Source: Loxodes magnus (lineage: Eukaryota; Ciliophora; Karyorelictea; Loxodida; Loxodidae). From it: DNA of 64,000 nt. The stretch's first letter is position 1. Each line of letters opens with the position of its first letter. The notes beneath the pieces were generated by a model that made no database searches, was not told the DNA's origin, and saw only the letters and a program-made list of their open reading frames with translations. Shown here one piece after another: positions 35,690-49,700 of this stretch. The DNA lies in the NCBI GenBank assembly GCA_946699065.1, contig CAMPDV010000254.1:124001-188000 (forward strand). Direction: 5' to 3'. Position numbers and translations under genes: made by a program.

Positions 35690-37958
35690 TTATTAAGCTT
35701 TGGATTTTCTTTATGAATCGTTTACGAAACACTTAATTATTAAATGGAGAAACGATTATTATAACACCTACATTTAATTAACCCATTTACTTTAAATTAA
35801 ACCTTTAATTCTCTTTACTATCCTTACTTCATCTTTTCATTTCAGTCTTTAATTCTATTACAAACTCTCCTTTCCTATAGTGTCTTATGCTACTTTATCT
35901 CTTTCTTTTTCTATTACCTTTAACTATCTAATGACTAGCTTAATTATAAAGTAGACTAATTAAATATAAAGATTTGAATATTCAGAAGCTTTTATACTTT
36001 GACAAACTCTTAAAGCATCCCTTTAAGAAAGTGATATCTAATTTACCTTTGCTAAGCATGATATTGCTTATCCTTAAGTACCTGTTATAATATCCTATAC
36101 TATTATAGACTTTTATATTGAATCCTAGTGCTTTACGTAACTTAGGGCTATCTTATCCTATTTTAGATATTATAATGCTCTTAAATTAAAAGGGCTTAAG
36201 AATGGGAAGTACGCTTAAATTATTCTAAAGAGGTTGCTTTTGAAAGTATTAGTGGAGTAATAAGCTAAATGCCAATTGATCAACTTTGAATTTAAGGATA
36301 TTAGCAGATATTGATTTGCTAGTAAGAAAGCTGAAAGCTTCTTACAGTATTTTAACCATAATAATAAATAGCTTTAGTAAAGAAGAAAATAAAAAGAAAG
36401 GATCTATTATAGACAGAAGATGCAATTGATTAAAATAGGTAATAGTTTATATTAAAAATGTAGCTACTGATGCTTATATTGTAATATTCATAAGTATGGT
36501 ATAGAACTATTAGGTAAGATTGTGTAAAATAGTAAAGAAAAAGGATTATTTAAGAAAAATAGCGTTGTTCGTACATTTTTTAAACCTAAAAAATCAGTAA
36601 TCTGAGGTATTATTGACATAAATTCGAATCTTGCAATTAAGATTTTTTTTAAGTTAAATGGTAAAAATACGGCTACCTTTTTAAGAAGTCATCCATGTAG
36701 ACATCAACAACATTCAAAAATTTTAGAGATAAAAGAAAGATAATGATTAAATTAAAAAACTTAAGGAAAGATAAAAATTAAAATTTACGAAATGGAGAAT
36801 TAAAGTTTAAAGCTTTTCCATTCAATTAAACATCAACTAACCAAAGAGAGACTTTATAATAAAAACATAGCTAAAGTTAATTTAAGATTTAAACACTTTA
36901 TATTCAAAAATATTTCAAAAATTTAAGAATGCAAAGGCAAGAGAAGAAACTTAAGGCTGTTAAAATAGGAAAATAATAAAATAACTATCAGTAAAAAATA
37001 GAGTATTAGCTTCTAAGCTTAATATTTCCATTTATTTATACTTAACTTAAACAGTTAATAACCAGAAAGTAAAAAATAAGGACTAGTTTTTATTTTTTGG
37101 CTATTAAAAATAAATTAAACTAGTAAATTGCTTAGAAGGATATATAGTTTAAAGTACTTAGCTAACTTCTTTTTATTATGATTCAGTTTAAAGTTTAATC
37201 AAGAGTTTTAATAACTATTGAGATATATTATATAATGCTATAAAATGAAATGAGATTATGAGTTAAGAACATTCAGCTATAGAATGTAGTTATAAACTTG
37301 ATTCTAAATATCTAAATATGAACTATTAAGTAGTTAATAACTCTGTAATAATGAGTCATTCAATTATGAATTAAGGCAAGAAAAATGCTAAGATACCCAT
37401 TTAAAATCATATTTTTTTAATCAATGCACTTTCCATCACGTTTTACCTAAAAATTTTTTTTTAAATCTAAGAGGCTTTACAGCACTTAACTTAAAGCTAT
37501 TATAAGCCATGTATTAATATTTAATTTCCATGTATGAATTAATGCTACATAACTTCATTACTGATAAGAATAGCCTTAGTTACTTTTTAATCTTAATATT
37601 TTGATTTAAATTCTTTTTTGTTAAGAGCTCTTAGTAGTATACTAGCTTTATTTTTCTTAGATTTTAGAAATAAAAACTTGGGCATTTTTACTAGGTCAGT
37701 TATTCAATCTTTAAGCTTAAATTTAGTTTTCCTTACCTAAGATTATCCGTCTTATTGAATCTTTAAACTAGTAAATTATCTTAGATCACTATTCATTTTT
37801 AAGCTTTTTAGATTGCTTATTTAGCGCAATTTGTCTTTTGCTTTTGGTATACTCTGAGATGAATTTTTTGATTGATGTGAAATTAGAAATGAAATTGGAT
37901 TAAATCTTGGAAAGATTTAAATAATTTCAGATTAAAAATTGAAAAGTTTACTAGTTTA
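35690..37958. other. Long spacer with possible decayed coding DNA
   Basis: No gene is supported. Parts of 35950-36750 look protein-like (for example ALRNLGLSYPILDI in one frame and LINFEFKDISRYWFASKKAE in another), but the frame changes, TGA is as frequent as chance predicts, and no start is found. It may be an old gene remnant. From 36750 to 37958 I see only A+T-rich sequence. Confidence 0.3.
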
Positions 37959-38306
37959 TCACTCATATCTTAGAATGATATGCACGCCACTGTCAGATTC
38001 TACTAAGTCACTAATTTCTCCTACAGCAAGAGCAAAGGCTGCCTATTCAAATGACTATTACATTTAGCCTCTCTAAAATACTCCGAGATCTCCTCCATTT
38101 TTAGCACTGCCACATTCACTAATTTCCAAAGCGACATCCTCAAAATTCTTTTTTCCGGACACAATAGCTTCTCTAGCTTTTTAGATTCCTTATCTAGCCT
38201 CTTCAATAGATCTGGTTACTTTTTTGTTTCTAAATCTATCAATAGGATTTCTTGAATTCTTGTGCTTTAAAAGAATATGACGGCAGCCTACTTCTTCTTA
38301 TTACAT
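37959..38306 (-). CDS. PIN1: Pin1-type peptidyl-prolyl cis-trans isomerase (parvulin)
   Basis: The 115-residue protein is a single parvulin domain without the WW domain of human Pin1, as in plant single-domain Pin1. It shows [39 protein letters not shown] (with the active-site Cys), GGDLGVFQRGQMQQSFEQ and the closing [11 protein letters not shown] before TGA. The basic phosphate-binding residues and both family histidines are visible, so it should isomerise phospho-Ser/Thr-Pro bonds in the nucleus or cytosol. An insert of basic residues (FRNKKVTR) sits in the phosphate-binding loop, as in Pin1. Seven Gln are TAA/TAG. No intron. Confidence 0.95.
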
Positions 38307-39220
38307 TTTATTATAATTAGATATTTTAAATTAATAATGCAAGCATTTGATTTACTCTCTTAGTTATAAGTCTTTACCTCCTTCTACTATACTTCTATAC
38401 AAGCTTAGCTTCTACACCCTATTAACTATTAAAGTAAGCTGGTTAATATTCAGCTTATATCAATCTATATCAAACCTTTGGATCTTTTTATTAGTCTAAT
38501 CATTCCCAACTTTAAAGATTAGCTTATTAAATATATCTGAAATGCAGTTTTTATGGTATAGCTTTAATATAATAGCTAGATTATGAATTAGATGAATCTA
38601 GTAATAATCTTAAAGAGCATAAGATAAAGAAAGCCTTCTTTAATTATGTGTTCTGCTGTTTCTAAGCTAATTAGCGTTCTTATTTACTATAGACTAAGGA
38701 ATTCTAATACTTACTCTTCTTTATACTGTGAAGAATAATCTTTTAGTATAAGCTTAATATATCAAAAGCTAAGTCTTTCAATACTTATTTTAACCATTAA
38801 CTCCACAACTAGAGTATGATGGTTGTGATAACTAAGCTACTCTGCTTATTTGGAAATTAGCTCTTATTTTCATAAAGGTTAGTTCAATTAAATTGATTAA
38901 AAATAAAGGTTTAAATATTAAGGTAGTAATTGTATGCTAAGCTAAAGATCTGAAGTATGAAGGTCTTTATAAGAACACTAATTCAAAATTAATAGTTAGT
39001 TATACTAGTCATCTTTAGAGCTAATATAAGGTATATTAAGCTTACCAAACATAAACATATTCTATATATAGCTAGGCTATTCAGTCTATCAAAATGCAGA
39101 AAGCTGAGTCTGATGACATAAAGTAGAAGAGTTAGTAAGCTAGAGATAGAAAGTAAAGGAACTTAATTTAAAGTAGTATAATATAGTAACTAATGCTTTG
39201 AAAGTCTTAATTATATAAAA
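38307..39220 (+). other. Spacer with a possible short open frame ending at 39201
   Basis: One plus-strand frame is free of TGA for about 185 codons and ends at TGA 39199-39201, 19 nt before the next gene. Its last 90 residues look coding: GLNIKVVIVCQAKDLKYEGL, reminiscent of a C2-domain first strand, then QKAESDDIKQKSQQARDRKQ. No start codon can be chosen, so it is not listed as a gene. Confidence 0.3.
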
Positions 39221-40854
39221 ATGTAATTAAACATACCTATGTAACGTACTAAGCAAAAGTTCTTAAATAGTAAATTAGATAATTCTAACTAAAGTGATGA
39301 AGAACCAGGTGTTTTTGAATCGATGGGATAGTATGAGAATAAGCAAAAAACGTTATAAGAGCAGTATAAATAGTAAATGCTATAGGATCAGTAAAATCAA
39401 TAAACTTAAAAATCTAGAAGGAAATACGCTAAATAACAGACTCCTGATTATGTTCCTGAATAGAGAATTGAGAACCCTTAGTAAAGAAGAGATAAATATA
39501 GAGATGATCTGCTGAAATAAATTCAAGAATAAGACTTAAGAAAAAAGTAACAAGAAAAGGATATCAAAAAATAGTAAACTAGTGAGTAAGATACTTATTT
39601 TCCATTTGGCAGGCCAGGAGCTGGAGCTCCTTTAAGAGATATAGAAGGAAGAATTATAGCGACTAGAGTTAGTGCTGTGAATTAAGATACTAATAAAAAT
39701 TATCAATAAAGCATATAAGGAGTTTAGTGACAGTCAATAAAGGAAAAAGATCTTATAGAAAAGCAAGAAAACTCATAATAAAGAGCTAAGATAGAATATC
39801 AAAAAGTACTAGAATAGCAAATTACACTTAAAAAGTAAAGAGAATAAGAAGACAAAAGAAAAAGAGAAGAAGAAGATTAAAAAGAGGAATAAAAAATAAA
39901 GTAGCAAATAAGAGAAATGAAAGAAGCATTTGATAAAGAGTAAAAAGGCAAAACAGTTGTGGAGCGTAAAGACTATAATTAAACTGAGCAATAAGAAAAT
40001 TTCGTAATTTAAACCAAACCCGCAAAAAGGAACGTAAAACTTTATGAAAATACTTAAAATACTAAAATAGAGAATGAAAAAGATCCACAAGATGTTTATT
40101 AGTAAATGGCGGAGCCTAACTACTAAATGCCCTCAATAGAGAGTGAGCTTCAAAAAATAAAGTCAGCGATTTAATAAGAAACATAGCAGTTACAGAAATA
40201 AATGATTAGTCTACGAGTAATTTTTAATTTTAGGATCAAATTGTTCACTAAAACGATTACAAATTCTAGGTATAGTAATAATAAATGAGGAATGAATATA
40301 AAAATAGAGAGATTGAAGATTCTTTTAATTAACTAAGGCTAATGCAATAACCTACCCAATAGCTAAATTAATAATAGTTTAACTTTCCTCCAAATGTGAG
40401 CGAATTTTAGACTTTATAGCAAAACAAGATATAAGAAAACCCTTCTTCTTAAATGTTCTCAAATAATCTTAAGCAACTAACTGGAGAAAGTTTGTTTGTT
40501 CCAATTTCCTAAAAGGAAATTCCTCAGTTAATAAAAAATAAATAAGGAACGTACAGTAAATAATTAGAAGAAGTTTGGAACTAAATAAACGGAGATTAAG
40601 ACTAAATAACAACTAACCAAACTAAAAATGAAAGCAGTTTTAATGTTCCTCAATATAACGATAAAATTTTAATTAAACAGCCAGAACTTAATTTCAAATC
40701 TGAAAACGCTTATTCTTCATAGATATAAAACAGAGCTTTTCATTAATAGTAGACACCTACAATTTATTAAAAAAGTAATAATGTTTAAACTGAAATTGAT
40801 CCAAAAGCTGAGCTAGCTAAACTCGACTCACTTCTTTTTAGTTTAAAAGCTTGA
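39221..40854 (+). CDS. CSPP1/CCDC66-like ciliary protein, two exons
   Basis: Exons 39221-40216 and 40234-40854 encode 538 residues. Near residue 140 stands YFPFGRPGAGAPLRD, the short G-x-GAP-x-R box characteristic of CSPP1/CCDC66-type centrosomal and ciliary microtubule proteins. On both sides are long charged coiled coils very rich in Gln (KREEEDQKEEQKIKQQIREM). The C-terminus is Asn/Gln-rich and ends ELAKLDSLLFSLKA before TGA. The 17-nt intron gtaatttttaattttag is needed to keep the frame: exon 1 is exactly 332 codons and the total without the intron is 539 codons. An in-frame ATG at 39239 is an alternative start. The role at the ciliary base or axoneme is inferred from the box. Confidence 0.8.
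40217..40233 (+). other. 17-nt intron in the CSPP1-like gene
   Basis: Sequence gtaatttttaattttag, GT...AG ends. Removing it joins SLR to DQIVHQ and restores a long Gln-rich frame. Confidence 0.8.
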
Positions 40855-41691
40855 TTGGTAAAATGATTCTGAAACCAATAGATTTAAATATTAATTTGTT
40901 AAATTAATTTAGTTTTCAACCTAATAAGCTACTCTGGTATTACTAACCTACTTTATCTCCTTTTGGACCTATTATTACTATCTTATATTATTACTTCAAA
41001 CTAATAAATCTCATTTAATCTTCCTTAATCATTAGCCCTTAGACTAAAGAAATCAATTACCTTAAGTAATCACTATTATATCACTGGATTATTTAGTTCC
41101 TTTATTTTCTGTCATAAATATCTAAATTTAATTAACCTTTACTAATATATAAGCAGAGTAGAGTAGAGATAAAAGCTCTTAATTTGCTTAATCAAAAAAG
41201 GAAATGTTAAGCTTATTATTTCCTTATTTGTATATCTTGTTTAATTTAGCCTTTATTAAAGGTAGTTTAATTGACAATTAAACTTGTTAATTAAGCTCTG
41301 TAGAATAAAAAGAAAGCTTCCTCAGATATTAATAATCCATTACTAAAGTACTAGATAAGGTTAAATGAATTTAAGCATTAAAGCTGATTTTACTGCTTAA
41401 AGTATGTAAATTATATTATTAAGTATTAAAAAAGTTCATATTTAAGGCTTTAATTGTGAGATGTTTTTGATATATAAGCTTATTGAGTAAATAACTTTAA
41501 TAGTTAGATAATGTTGCTTACCTTGGAGGCTTTTATTAATAAAGTTTCAGTCAAAAGTATTATAAGCTATTTTAAGCATTATTTATGAAATACAGATGCA
41601 TGAGTGTTAGTTAGAATGTAATAATAAAGAAAGGCATATTTAAGAGATTAGTTGCAAGCTTATTAATTATTTTAAAAAAATTAAAAGTGAA
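40855..41691. other. Convergent spacer, no supported gene
   Basis: 3' flanks of the CSPP1-like gene (+) and the Tim44-like gene (-). Nothing else is seen. Confidence 0.5.
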
Positions 41692-42960
41692 TCACCTAAT
41701 TCTGAGATAATCGTCTGCTGGCATAAAGTCAATCACCATCCAAGGATGCCCTGATAAGGCAATATTAGGCTCTGGATGACGTTTAATAGTTACGTAATAT
41801 TGATTTTTGTATTAAGTTTCATGATAAGTAGTTTTATATCTTTCTCCAATACTTACTGAGTAAGTGAGTCTGGGATTAGTGGTCTCTTCCAAATTAGCCC
41901 CTAGAAAGACAGGACATGTAATATCGTTGCAATGAACTAATTCATGAACGTGTTCTTAGTGATTTTTTAAAATTTCTCGTCAAAATATTTTTGCAGTTCC
42001 TTCTGTTACATATTCTAGCGCTTTTTAATCAAGATTAAGCACCATTTCATAAAGTCCAGAAATTATTTCTTAGACTTCTTCTTCCATTTAATATAGATCA
42101 AATTCTGGATCATACTATCTTAGTTACTTTACTGCTTTTGCTTATGGGGTTTCAGCTAACATTCAATCAATCTACTCCTTTACAAGACCTACAATCGAAT
42201 TATTAGAAATTTTTTCTTTAACATTTTCTTTTAGATCTTTCATTGAACTTAGTACTTCTTAAGAGGCTTTATCGTTCAATATTTTTTCCTTTTACTATCT
42301 TTAAGTAGATTTAATTTTCTGATAGATTTAAGATTCAGCTATATTTTTTTTAACCTTAGTCCATTTACTTTCCTAAACTTCTATAATCATTAAAGCATTT
42401 CATTTCCATTTTGGAATCTAAGATTCATCAAACGCTTCTTCAACAGGAGGTGCATAGTTTTCATACTTTTTGAGTCCTTCTTCTTTCTAAGGAAAGGTTT
42501 CCTTCCATATATCAATAAATTAGTCTTTTAGTTTTTCTGATATTTTGTTATTCAAAATTTTAGCTTTAATCTCTTTAGATTTCTATACAATTGCATGATT
42601 CGCAAAATCCTGTCCCAAAAAATTAGACTTAGGAAGTTTATCTCCAAGATCTCTTAAAAGTTTATGAGCAGTATAGAATTGAACAGGCATTTTGTCCTTT
42701 ATAGAAGGTATTTTTATCTCTTTAATTTGGTCGAAAACCTATTTAATGCCTTCTTTAAGAGTTTTAGTATCTCCTGTCTTTTATTATAAATTTAATTTAA
42801 GTTACTCAAAATCCTACTCCAGTGTTTCAAAATTCTATTTCTTCACTTCCTCCTATTCATTCACTTCAGGAGTAACGCTTTCTACAACCCTAGCTTTGCT
42901 GAACGCTTCGAATTCTTGTTTCAAGTCTACTTTAAAGCGAACTGGGGTTTTACGAATCAT
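41692..42960 (-). CDS. TIMM44: Tim44-like mitochondrial import protein
   Basis: 422 residues in one frame. A long charged helical N-terminal half (FETLEQDFEQLKLN and similar) is followed by a Tim44 C-terminal domain beginning VKQLRQYDPEFDLYQMEEEV, where the YDPEFD motif is the best landmark, and ending in a beta-rich part with YYVTIKRHPEPN and HPWMVIDFMPADDYLRIR before TGA. Tim44 links the TIM23 channel to mtHsp70 at the inner side of the inner membrane. The N-terminus (MIRKTPVRFKVDLK) is basic without acidic residues for 10 positions and could be a short presequence. Three internal Trp are TGA, but the Trp nearest the stop is TGG. Human TIMM44 is similar in length (452). Confidence 0.8.
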
Positions 42961-43711
42961 TTTATTATGATTCCAAAATTAAACCTGAGATATTTTAAAC
43001 TTCTAGAAACTATATATTTGTTTTAAATCCTCTAAACCTTACTCATTTTATACTAATACCAACTATTACCACTAAACACTCTTTACTCTTTCTTCCTTTG
43101 TCTGTTTCTTTTAAACGCTTAATATTATAAAATAGCAAGCTTATTAGCCTTTAAGTTCTTGCTTATATAAACTAGAAGGTTTGCTTAAGTAATACCAGCT
43201 AATGAATAACCAGCTTTTTAAGCTAGCTTTGATAATCTTTATCTTCAAGTGACTAAATATCAATTTTAATAGTAGTAGCTTATACTTACTTCTCTAAGAG
43301 TTACTTATAAGAGATGCTAGTGTTTATAATGGTATGGTAATGGAATACTAGTAGTTAAATGAATATTACTAACTTTAAACTTAGTTAAGTTTTACCTTCT
43401 ACCTTTATAAGTAATTTAACTAAGCCTAGCTTCAAGTGGTTAGTACTCTTAACTTAGTAACCTAAAAGTAACTAATTAAGATATTTTATTGAATATTAAA
43501 GTAACAAGCCATTGGATAGAAATTAGGGTAGTATAAGTGTAAGGATGATTTAGGAGAAATCTGATAAAAGCTAATATAATGCAATAAAGAGATGAAAGAT
43601 AGGTACTTAGTAAGTTAAACTAATAAAGGGATTAGTTTCTTATATAATTCTAATAAAAGCTATACATAATCAGATAAATACTCTTTGTTATTCCAATTCT
43701 AATATAACAAA
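42961..43711. other. Divergent spacer, no supported gene
   Basis: Lies between the Tim44-like (-) and the 2193-residue gene (+). Very A+T-rich with repeated aagctta/taagct words. Confidence 0.5.
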
Positions 43712-46700
43712 ATGGCTATGAAAGAAATCTAGGCTAAAATAACTTTAGTATTTGAGGAAGAGGAGAACTTGGGAAATAATTGTTAAGTAGTTTAAATAAA
43801 TAATGGAGAGCCTCTCACATTGTAAACTTAAGATGGTCAACTTTAAATATCAAAGTTCATTAAAAGATTGATCTGAGGAAGATATAATAAGATTTGTAAT
43901 AAGTATATCTATCAAAAGATTAGAGGAGATGTGTATGTATTTATAGGATAGGATCCTCTAAAAGATCCTACTTATATTCTAGAAAAAGATTGTGACCCTA
44001 GCTTGATACTTTACTTCTAAGCAAGTCCAAATTAAAGAATCTAGAGTTTACTTCCTTAAATTAATGCATAGGGTTAGATACAGGATTAGTAGTAAGCGGC
44101 AGGGAGTTAAGAGCAACTAGAAAGCGAAAAGAATATAGGATATATCATTGATAAGGTTATTGAATGAAGAACCTAAAATTAAAAGCTTAAAGAAGCTGCT
44201 AACCGTGTAGATGTTCCTAAATCCACTTTATAAGATTGGCTTTCTAATATTCACAAAGGCCTTCTATATGGATTTAACTTCGAAGCTCACAAGAAGCAAA
44301 AGATAGACTTCTTAAAGAAATACAACAGAAAAATAGATAAGCTGTATCAAAAGATGAGATCTTAAAAATAAGACATCAATTTAATCTCACTAGAGGAAAA
44401 GATTAAAAAGAAGCTAGAGATATTGTGTGGAGTACTCTCTTGCTGCAATCCTACATTGGAGATGTTTAGACAAAATCAGGAAAGCGATATGAATTCGGAA
44501 GCGACTGAGGCCTTATTTGAAGACCAATATTGAGATTATAAGGCAATTGAGAAACAGATTTTCAAATATAATAAAATATTTTATTAATTAATAAAAATGC
44601 AGTTTGATTGATTATTAACATTCAAAGAACCCTAAAATTATAAATCTTCTATGAACTATCTGTTAAAGCAGAACACTTTCTTAATACAAAAACATATAGA
44701 CCAAGGAAACCTACTAGAAGCCATCGAGAAGATACTGGAAGGAGCTTAATTAATCAAGAAGAAAGTAAAAGCTGAGTAGTTTGTCTAAAAGAACGTATAG
44801 AGAATCTGTAATTAGGCTTTTACGCTATACAGTAATTAGCATCAATTGATAGGGTTTTTCAAGTATATAATTAGTGCTTTCAAGGATACCTAGTTTGAAA
44901 AAGTCCTAGGAGATGTTTATAACTACATTGCATGCTGCTACAGAAAAATCGAAAACTTTCCAGCGGCATATAAATATCTCAATAAAAGCTTGCTAGCTTG
45001 TGCAGATGAATAGTAAAAAGCTTAGACTTATCTTAACATGTGTTCTATTTAAAGCTAGGAAGGAAATCATTTATAGGCTAAGCGAAGTGCACTCCAAGCC
45101 ATCAATATAATAAAGCTGTTCATATCTGATTAAGAGGGTTTCACTTCAAGCGAAGAAAAGGAATTAAGTCCAGAAACTACTCAACTATTGGCAGCAAGCT
45201 ATTATAACTTAGCAGTTGAACTAGAGTTTCTCAAAAGCTAATAGTAATCCATTAAATACTATTCGAAAGCTAATGATCTTATTAAGAATTTATCTCCTAC
45301 TCTTCCTTTAGCAAGACTAATATAAGAAGCTTTTGAGCAAGTGAAGAAACAGGGAGAGTATCAACAGAAGTAAAACTTCAGGCATAAAAGATCTCAGTCT
45401 GTTCAAAAATAAAGCTTTTAGAAGTAAATAGAGGTAGATATTTAGCAGCCTTATCTCATTAAAAACTCCATATAAAATAAGTTCTCAAAACAGTGAGGAT
45501 TTTAGACTACAAGACATAGAAATGAAGGTTCTTTTAATCAAAGTATATCCCAAACCCGAAATTCTCTAATAGACTCCCAAGAAGATATAGAGCATTTAAA
45601 GAATCTAGATTTACTAGTTTGAGATCTATCTTCCCAAAATAGCAGATATACTGAGAAGAAGCTTCATGGGAAAAATTGGCAAGGTAATTAAAATGCAGTA
45701 AGGTAGACTTAGAATTTCATTAGTCCAAAGTAGAACTAATTTTATTATCAAAACATAATAGATTCTACAAAGAACAAACGAGGCCTAAGTAACATAAATA
45801 CTAAAAACAACTTCTACAAGTTAAGTGACAGTGAATTTTATTCAAGCCTATCTACTAGAAATAACTTGCAGTACAACTCTAATTGAAGAAAGTTTATTCC
45901 TTAGAACTTCATTTCTTTAGATAAGGCTAAGAAAAATAAGTTTTAATTTACGCAGACTGCAACAGGCTTAAAAAGAAAAACACACCAAAGATCCTTTAGC
46001 TCAATGAGTGGAATGTCCAAAAAGCTGCAAGATTCAATTGAAATTTAGGGAAATCATAAAGACGCTAGGGAATAAAAGTAAAAGCAGCAAAACTAGCAAC
46101 TAATATTGTAAAAATTCCAGAAAGAAAAGCAGAATTACCTGCTTTAAACCTTTTTCAAAACTTTACTTCAAAAGTAACAATTTAAACTAAAGAAGGAAGA
46201 AAAAGAAAGATTAATAAAGCAGATAGCTAAGAGTTAATGAAGCGAATTTAAGCAAAAAAATATAGAGAATATGCAATAGAAGATAAACGACCAAAAGATT
46301 GCCGTTTTCTAATAGGAGCAACAGTTATATAACGAGAAAAAGAAGTGGGGAGAAGTTAAGGAAATCAGCAAATAATATTGACTAGCATTAAAGAAATAGA
46401 AGTAAAACGATTATATCTAAAATGAGTAGACAATAAAAAAGTAAGTAGACAAGGCTATCATTGCTAAAATACTAAGTAAATATCCAAGGAAAAATAATAA
46501 TTTCAATGTATCTTGGAAAAAAAATCTGACACAAATTTTCTGGATCTATTCGAAGCTATAGAAATTCATAATTAAGATATCTTAGCAATTTCTCCTTACT
46601 TTGTTTTTCTAGGGACTATTTGTAAGTGATATTGAATAACTAAAAACCAAGATAAAACAGATCTTTGTTTAGTTTAAAGAGAATAATTAACAGCAAAAAC

Positions 46701-49700
46701 CAAATGAAAATTCTAAGGCGAAGAAATTTTGAAGCATACTCAAAGGTAGTATGATAACTAACAAAACTAGCACAGCCTCTTAGAAATAAGAAGATCCTGA
46801 AAACCAAATTTATAAAAAATACATCTACAAGGAATTAAAATGGTACGATTGTAGAGTTCTTTTTGAAAACTCATAAGTTGAAGTAAAATACTATGCTGAA
46901 AATAAATTGGCGAAATCTTTATTCTTTGAGTTCGAAACGATATCTGAGCAGCTATAAACAGGGGAATACTTTAAAGAGAAGGAGATTCAAATTTTCTTAG
47001 CTAACATAAAAGATGATAATCTACTAAGTCCTTAAGACCCTGAGTTCAAGGTATTAATAGGATACTAGCATAAGATAGTTTTAAATGAATATACCTATGA
47101 GATTTCTTTGTGAAAAGACTAGCTTAACATAGAAATAGAAGCTATTCAATGTGATCAAAAGGAAACTAAGCTTCTTAGACCTCTAAAAGTTGATATTTAA
47201 GAGTTTATGAAAATCATAGAAATTGAAAATGAGCAATAAATTAAAGATTGCTATTTGCAAACTATCAGCATTTTGTACTGCCATAACCATGAAGAGCTGA
47301 TCTTTACTAAAAAGTTATTTAGCTAGAATTACTATGAACTGAGCAATTAGTCCATTAAGTACGAGCTGCCTAATATCGCTATTACCACAGCTTAATAAAC
47401 TGATTATTTGCTAATAAACCAAACTCCTATGAAAACAATGATTGATATATAATCAGAAGTATCCTCTTAGAAATCAAGTAGAGATAGCTAAAATATGACT
47501 GATATTGAATCTATTATCTCTGAAGAAGAAGATTTGCTTATTGAGGAGTTACTTGGATGCTCTAAAAATTAGTATTCTCCTGCAAAGCCAAAGTTAAATC
47601 GGAAAGGTAGTCAAGGGCTTACTTGGTATGGAAGAAATAGTTTAGGCTTAGAGAAAGAGGAATAAAACACAAGAGTAATAAATACGAAGAGCAAAAATAA
47701 GTTTTCAAAGATAGCGAATCAGCTTTATAAAAATGCTAAACAAGGAAGAAACTCTTAAGAATAAATCTACTTTTCAAAATCTTAAAACTCATATATTGAG
47801 TATCTTCATATGCAATAATCTAACAATGACATTTAAAACGAATCTTAGTTTGAAAAAAAGGAAAACAACTAGAATTTTGAAATTTAATAGGATAGTGGAT
47901 TTTATAAGTCAAAGGAATGATCTTATGACATAAGTGAAGTAAAAGACAATAAAACTGCATAAAAAGAAAACGGTAAAAATAATACAAAATTTCAGGAAGA
48001 AAGATGAGAATCTTAATTATAACTTAACTCAGATGGATCTTTCATTCAACAACAAGTCTTTTCTCCTTTATACCAAACTGTTAATTGCACAAGTCAATTC
48101 GAAGATCCTTTGTAGGATGAAAACAACTAGTCAATTGATTAAAAATAGAATGCTCAAAACTAGCTGGAAGCTTAAAACCAAAAAAAAAATAATTAAGAGG
48201 AGCAAATTAAAGCAATAAATGATCCTAACTAATTAAAAACGATTATGAAAATATAAGCCTTTTTCAAAGGTAAAAAGATAAGAAAGCAATTTGAATTATA
48301 AAAGCAAACCAAATAGCAAAACTACCAGGTATCCAATCAAGTAAAATAGTTGTCAAAAGATAAAGAGGTAAATTAAAAGAACTGCTAATAAATAAATAAA
48401 TATGAAAAATTTAAAAAAGCTTGCACTAAAATACAAGCGAAGTGACGTATGATTTAGCAGTAGAAGCTATTTAAGTACTTATAGCAAAAATAGCTTAATG
48501 AAAAAATCATATGAAAAGCAGGGTTAAAGCAAAACTAGGATAATTAGTTCTATTTTATCGCATTCTATAATTAAAAGTTTTAAGTTCATATTAAAACGCA
48601 AAATTAGTAGACTAAGATAATATCCATAGGTAGCATTATGAAAGAGGATATTAAGAGTGTTATCTAAGATTTTGATAGTGCGAAGTTTAATTTATATGAT
48701 AAGCTTGTCTTGAGTAGTATCAAAATAGTTGAAAGTCAGATTTATTTTGATAATAAGTGCTTATAGAACTAAGATGAAAGCAATCCTAAAATATTTCTGG
48801 AATCAAATGAGATTAAATTTTAGAGTTAAACTAAAAAGCTGAAGCAAGTGTAAGATACTAAACTACCTTAGCTTTTATAATCAAAAGTTATATGTAGTAA
48901 ACAAATTTAAAGAGGATCAATCTATGATATTGATGTATATCTCCTTTAGAAAGATAGTTAAATTTTTGATGACTAAGATATTATCAAGATAGTTAACAAA
49001 AAATTAACTCAGAGATAAGACTTAAAAGATGCTTAAATAACACTTAAAAAAGCTAGCTAACTAACAGGCTTTCCTTAAAATAATGTCCAGCTGATTATAG
49101 ACTGTATGATAGAAAAACTGGTAATAATTGACTAGAATGGCAAAGTTTATCTTATCCAGTGCAATCTAGCAGATTTAGAAAAGAAAGTGATATTAATACA
49201 AAAAGCATTTAGAGCTTATTATAATAAAAAGCAAAAGCAAAGCAAAGTTAAGTAAACCCAATTTAGGTAAAACATTTATGCTACTAAAGCGATGCAAATT
49301 AATAATAAGCTTTATAATATTTTTGCTTATAAAAAGACTTAAAGTTCAAAAAAAAGTTGTGTTATGATTGAAGCCTGAGAATTCAAAAATAATAATAAAA
49401 TCATCCAGGAAATTAGCAAGGATTTCGTAGAAGGATTCGACCGAATAAAACTAAATGAGCTATTCTATAAGATAATATTGCCTAATCTAACATTGTAGCA
49501 AGAAAAATTTGTCCTTAATACCAATTCCTATAAAAAACTAGAGGATTTCATTAAAAAGTTTTATGGAGTGAACCCTAAGTATAAGCAAAAGGTATAGCAA
49601 AGAAAACTAAAAGATCAATCAGAGAAGTTTAAGATAATGATTAATGAACTAAGCATTCCTACTACTAACTTAAACCCACGAAAAAGTTTAAAATTACCAG

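Noticed and set aside
36590..36660. tRNA-like T-arm sequence (aaattcgaatcttgc)
   Set aside because: The flanks do not pair to form a T-stem and no acceptor or anticodon arm can be drawn.
35950..36750. Possible transposase or unknown gene
   Set aside because: The protein-like stretches lie in different frames, TGA frequency equals the chance level, and no start or family motif was found.
39809..40090. Minus-strand hydrophobic frames under the CSPP1-like gene
   Set aside because: Antisense shadow of the Lys/Glu/Gln-rich coiled coil, which reads as Phe/Leu on the other strand.
42692..42970. Plus-strand 92-residue frame
   Set aside because: Antisense to the N-terminal part of the Tim44-like gene, which is supported by homology.
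47733..48218. Two plus-strand short frames inside the giant gene
   Set aside because: They are in another phase of the 2194-codon frame and show no independent features.
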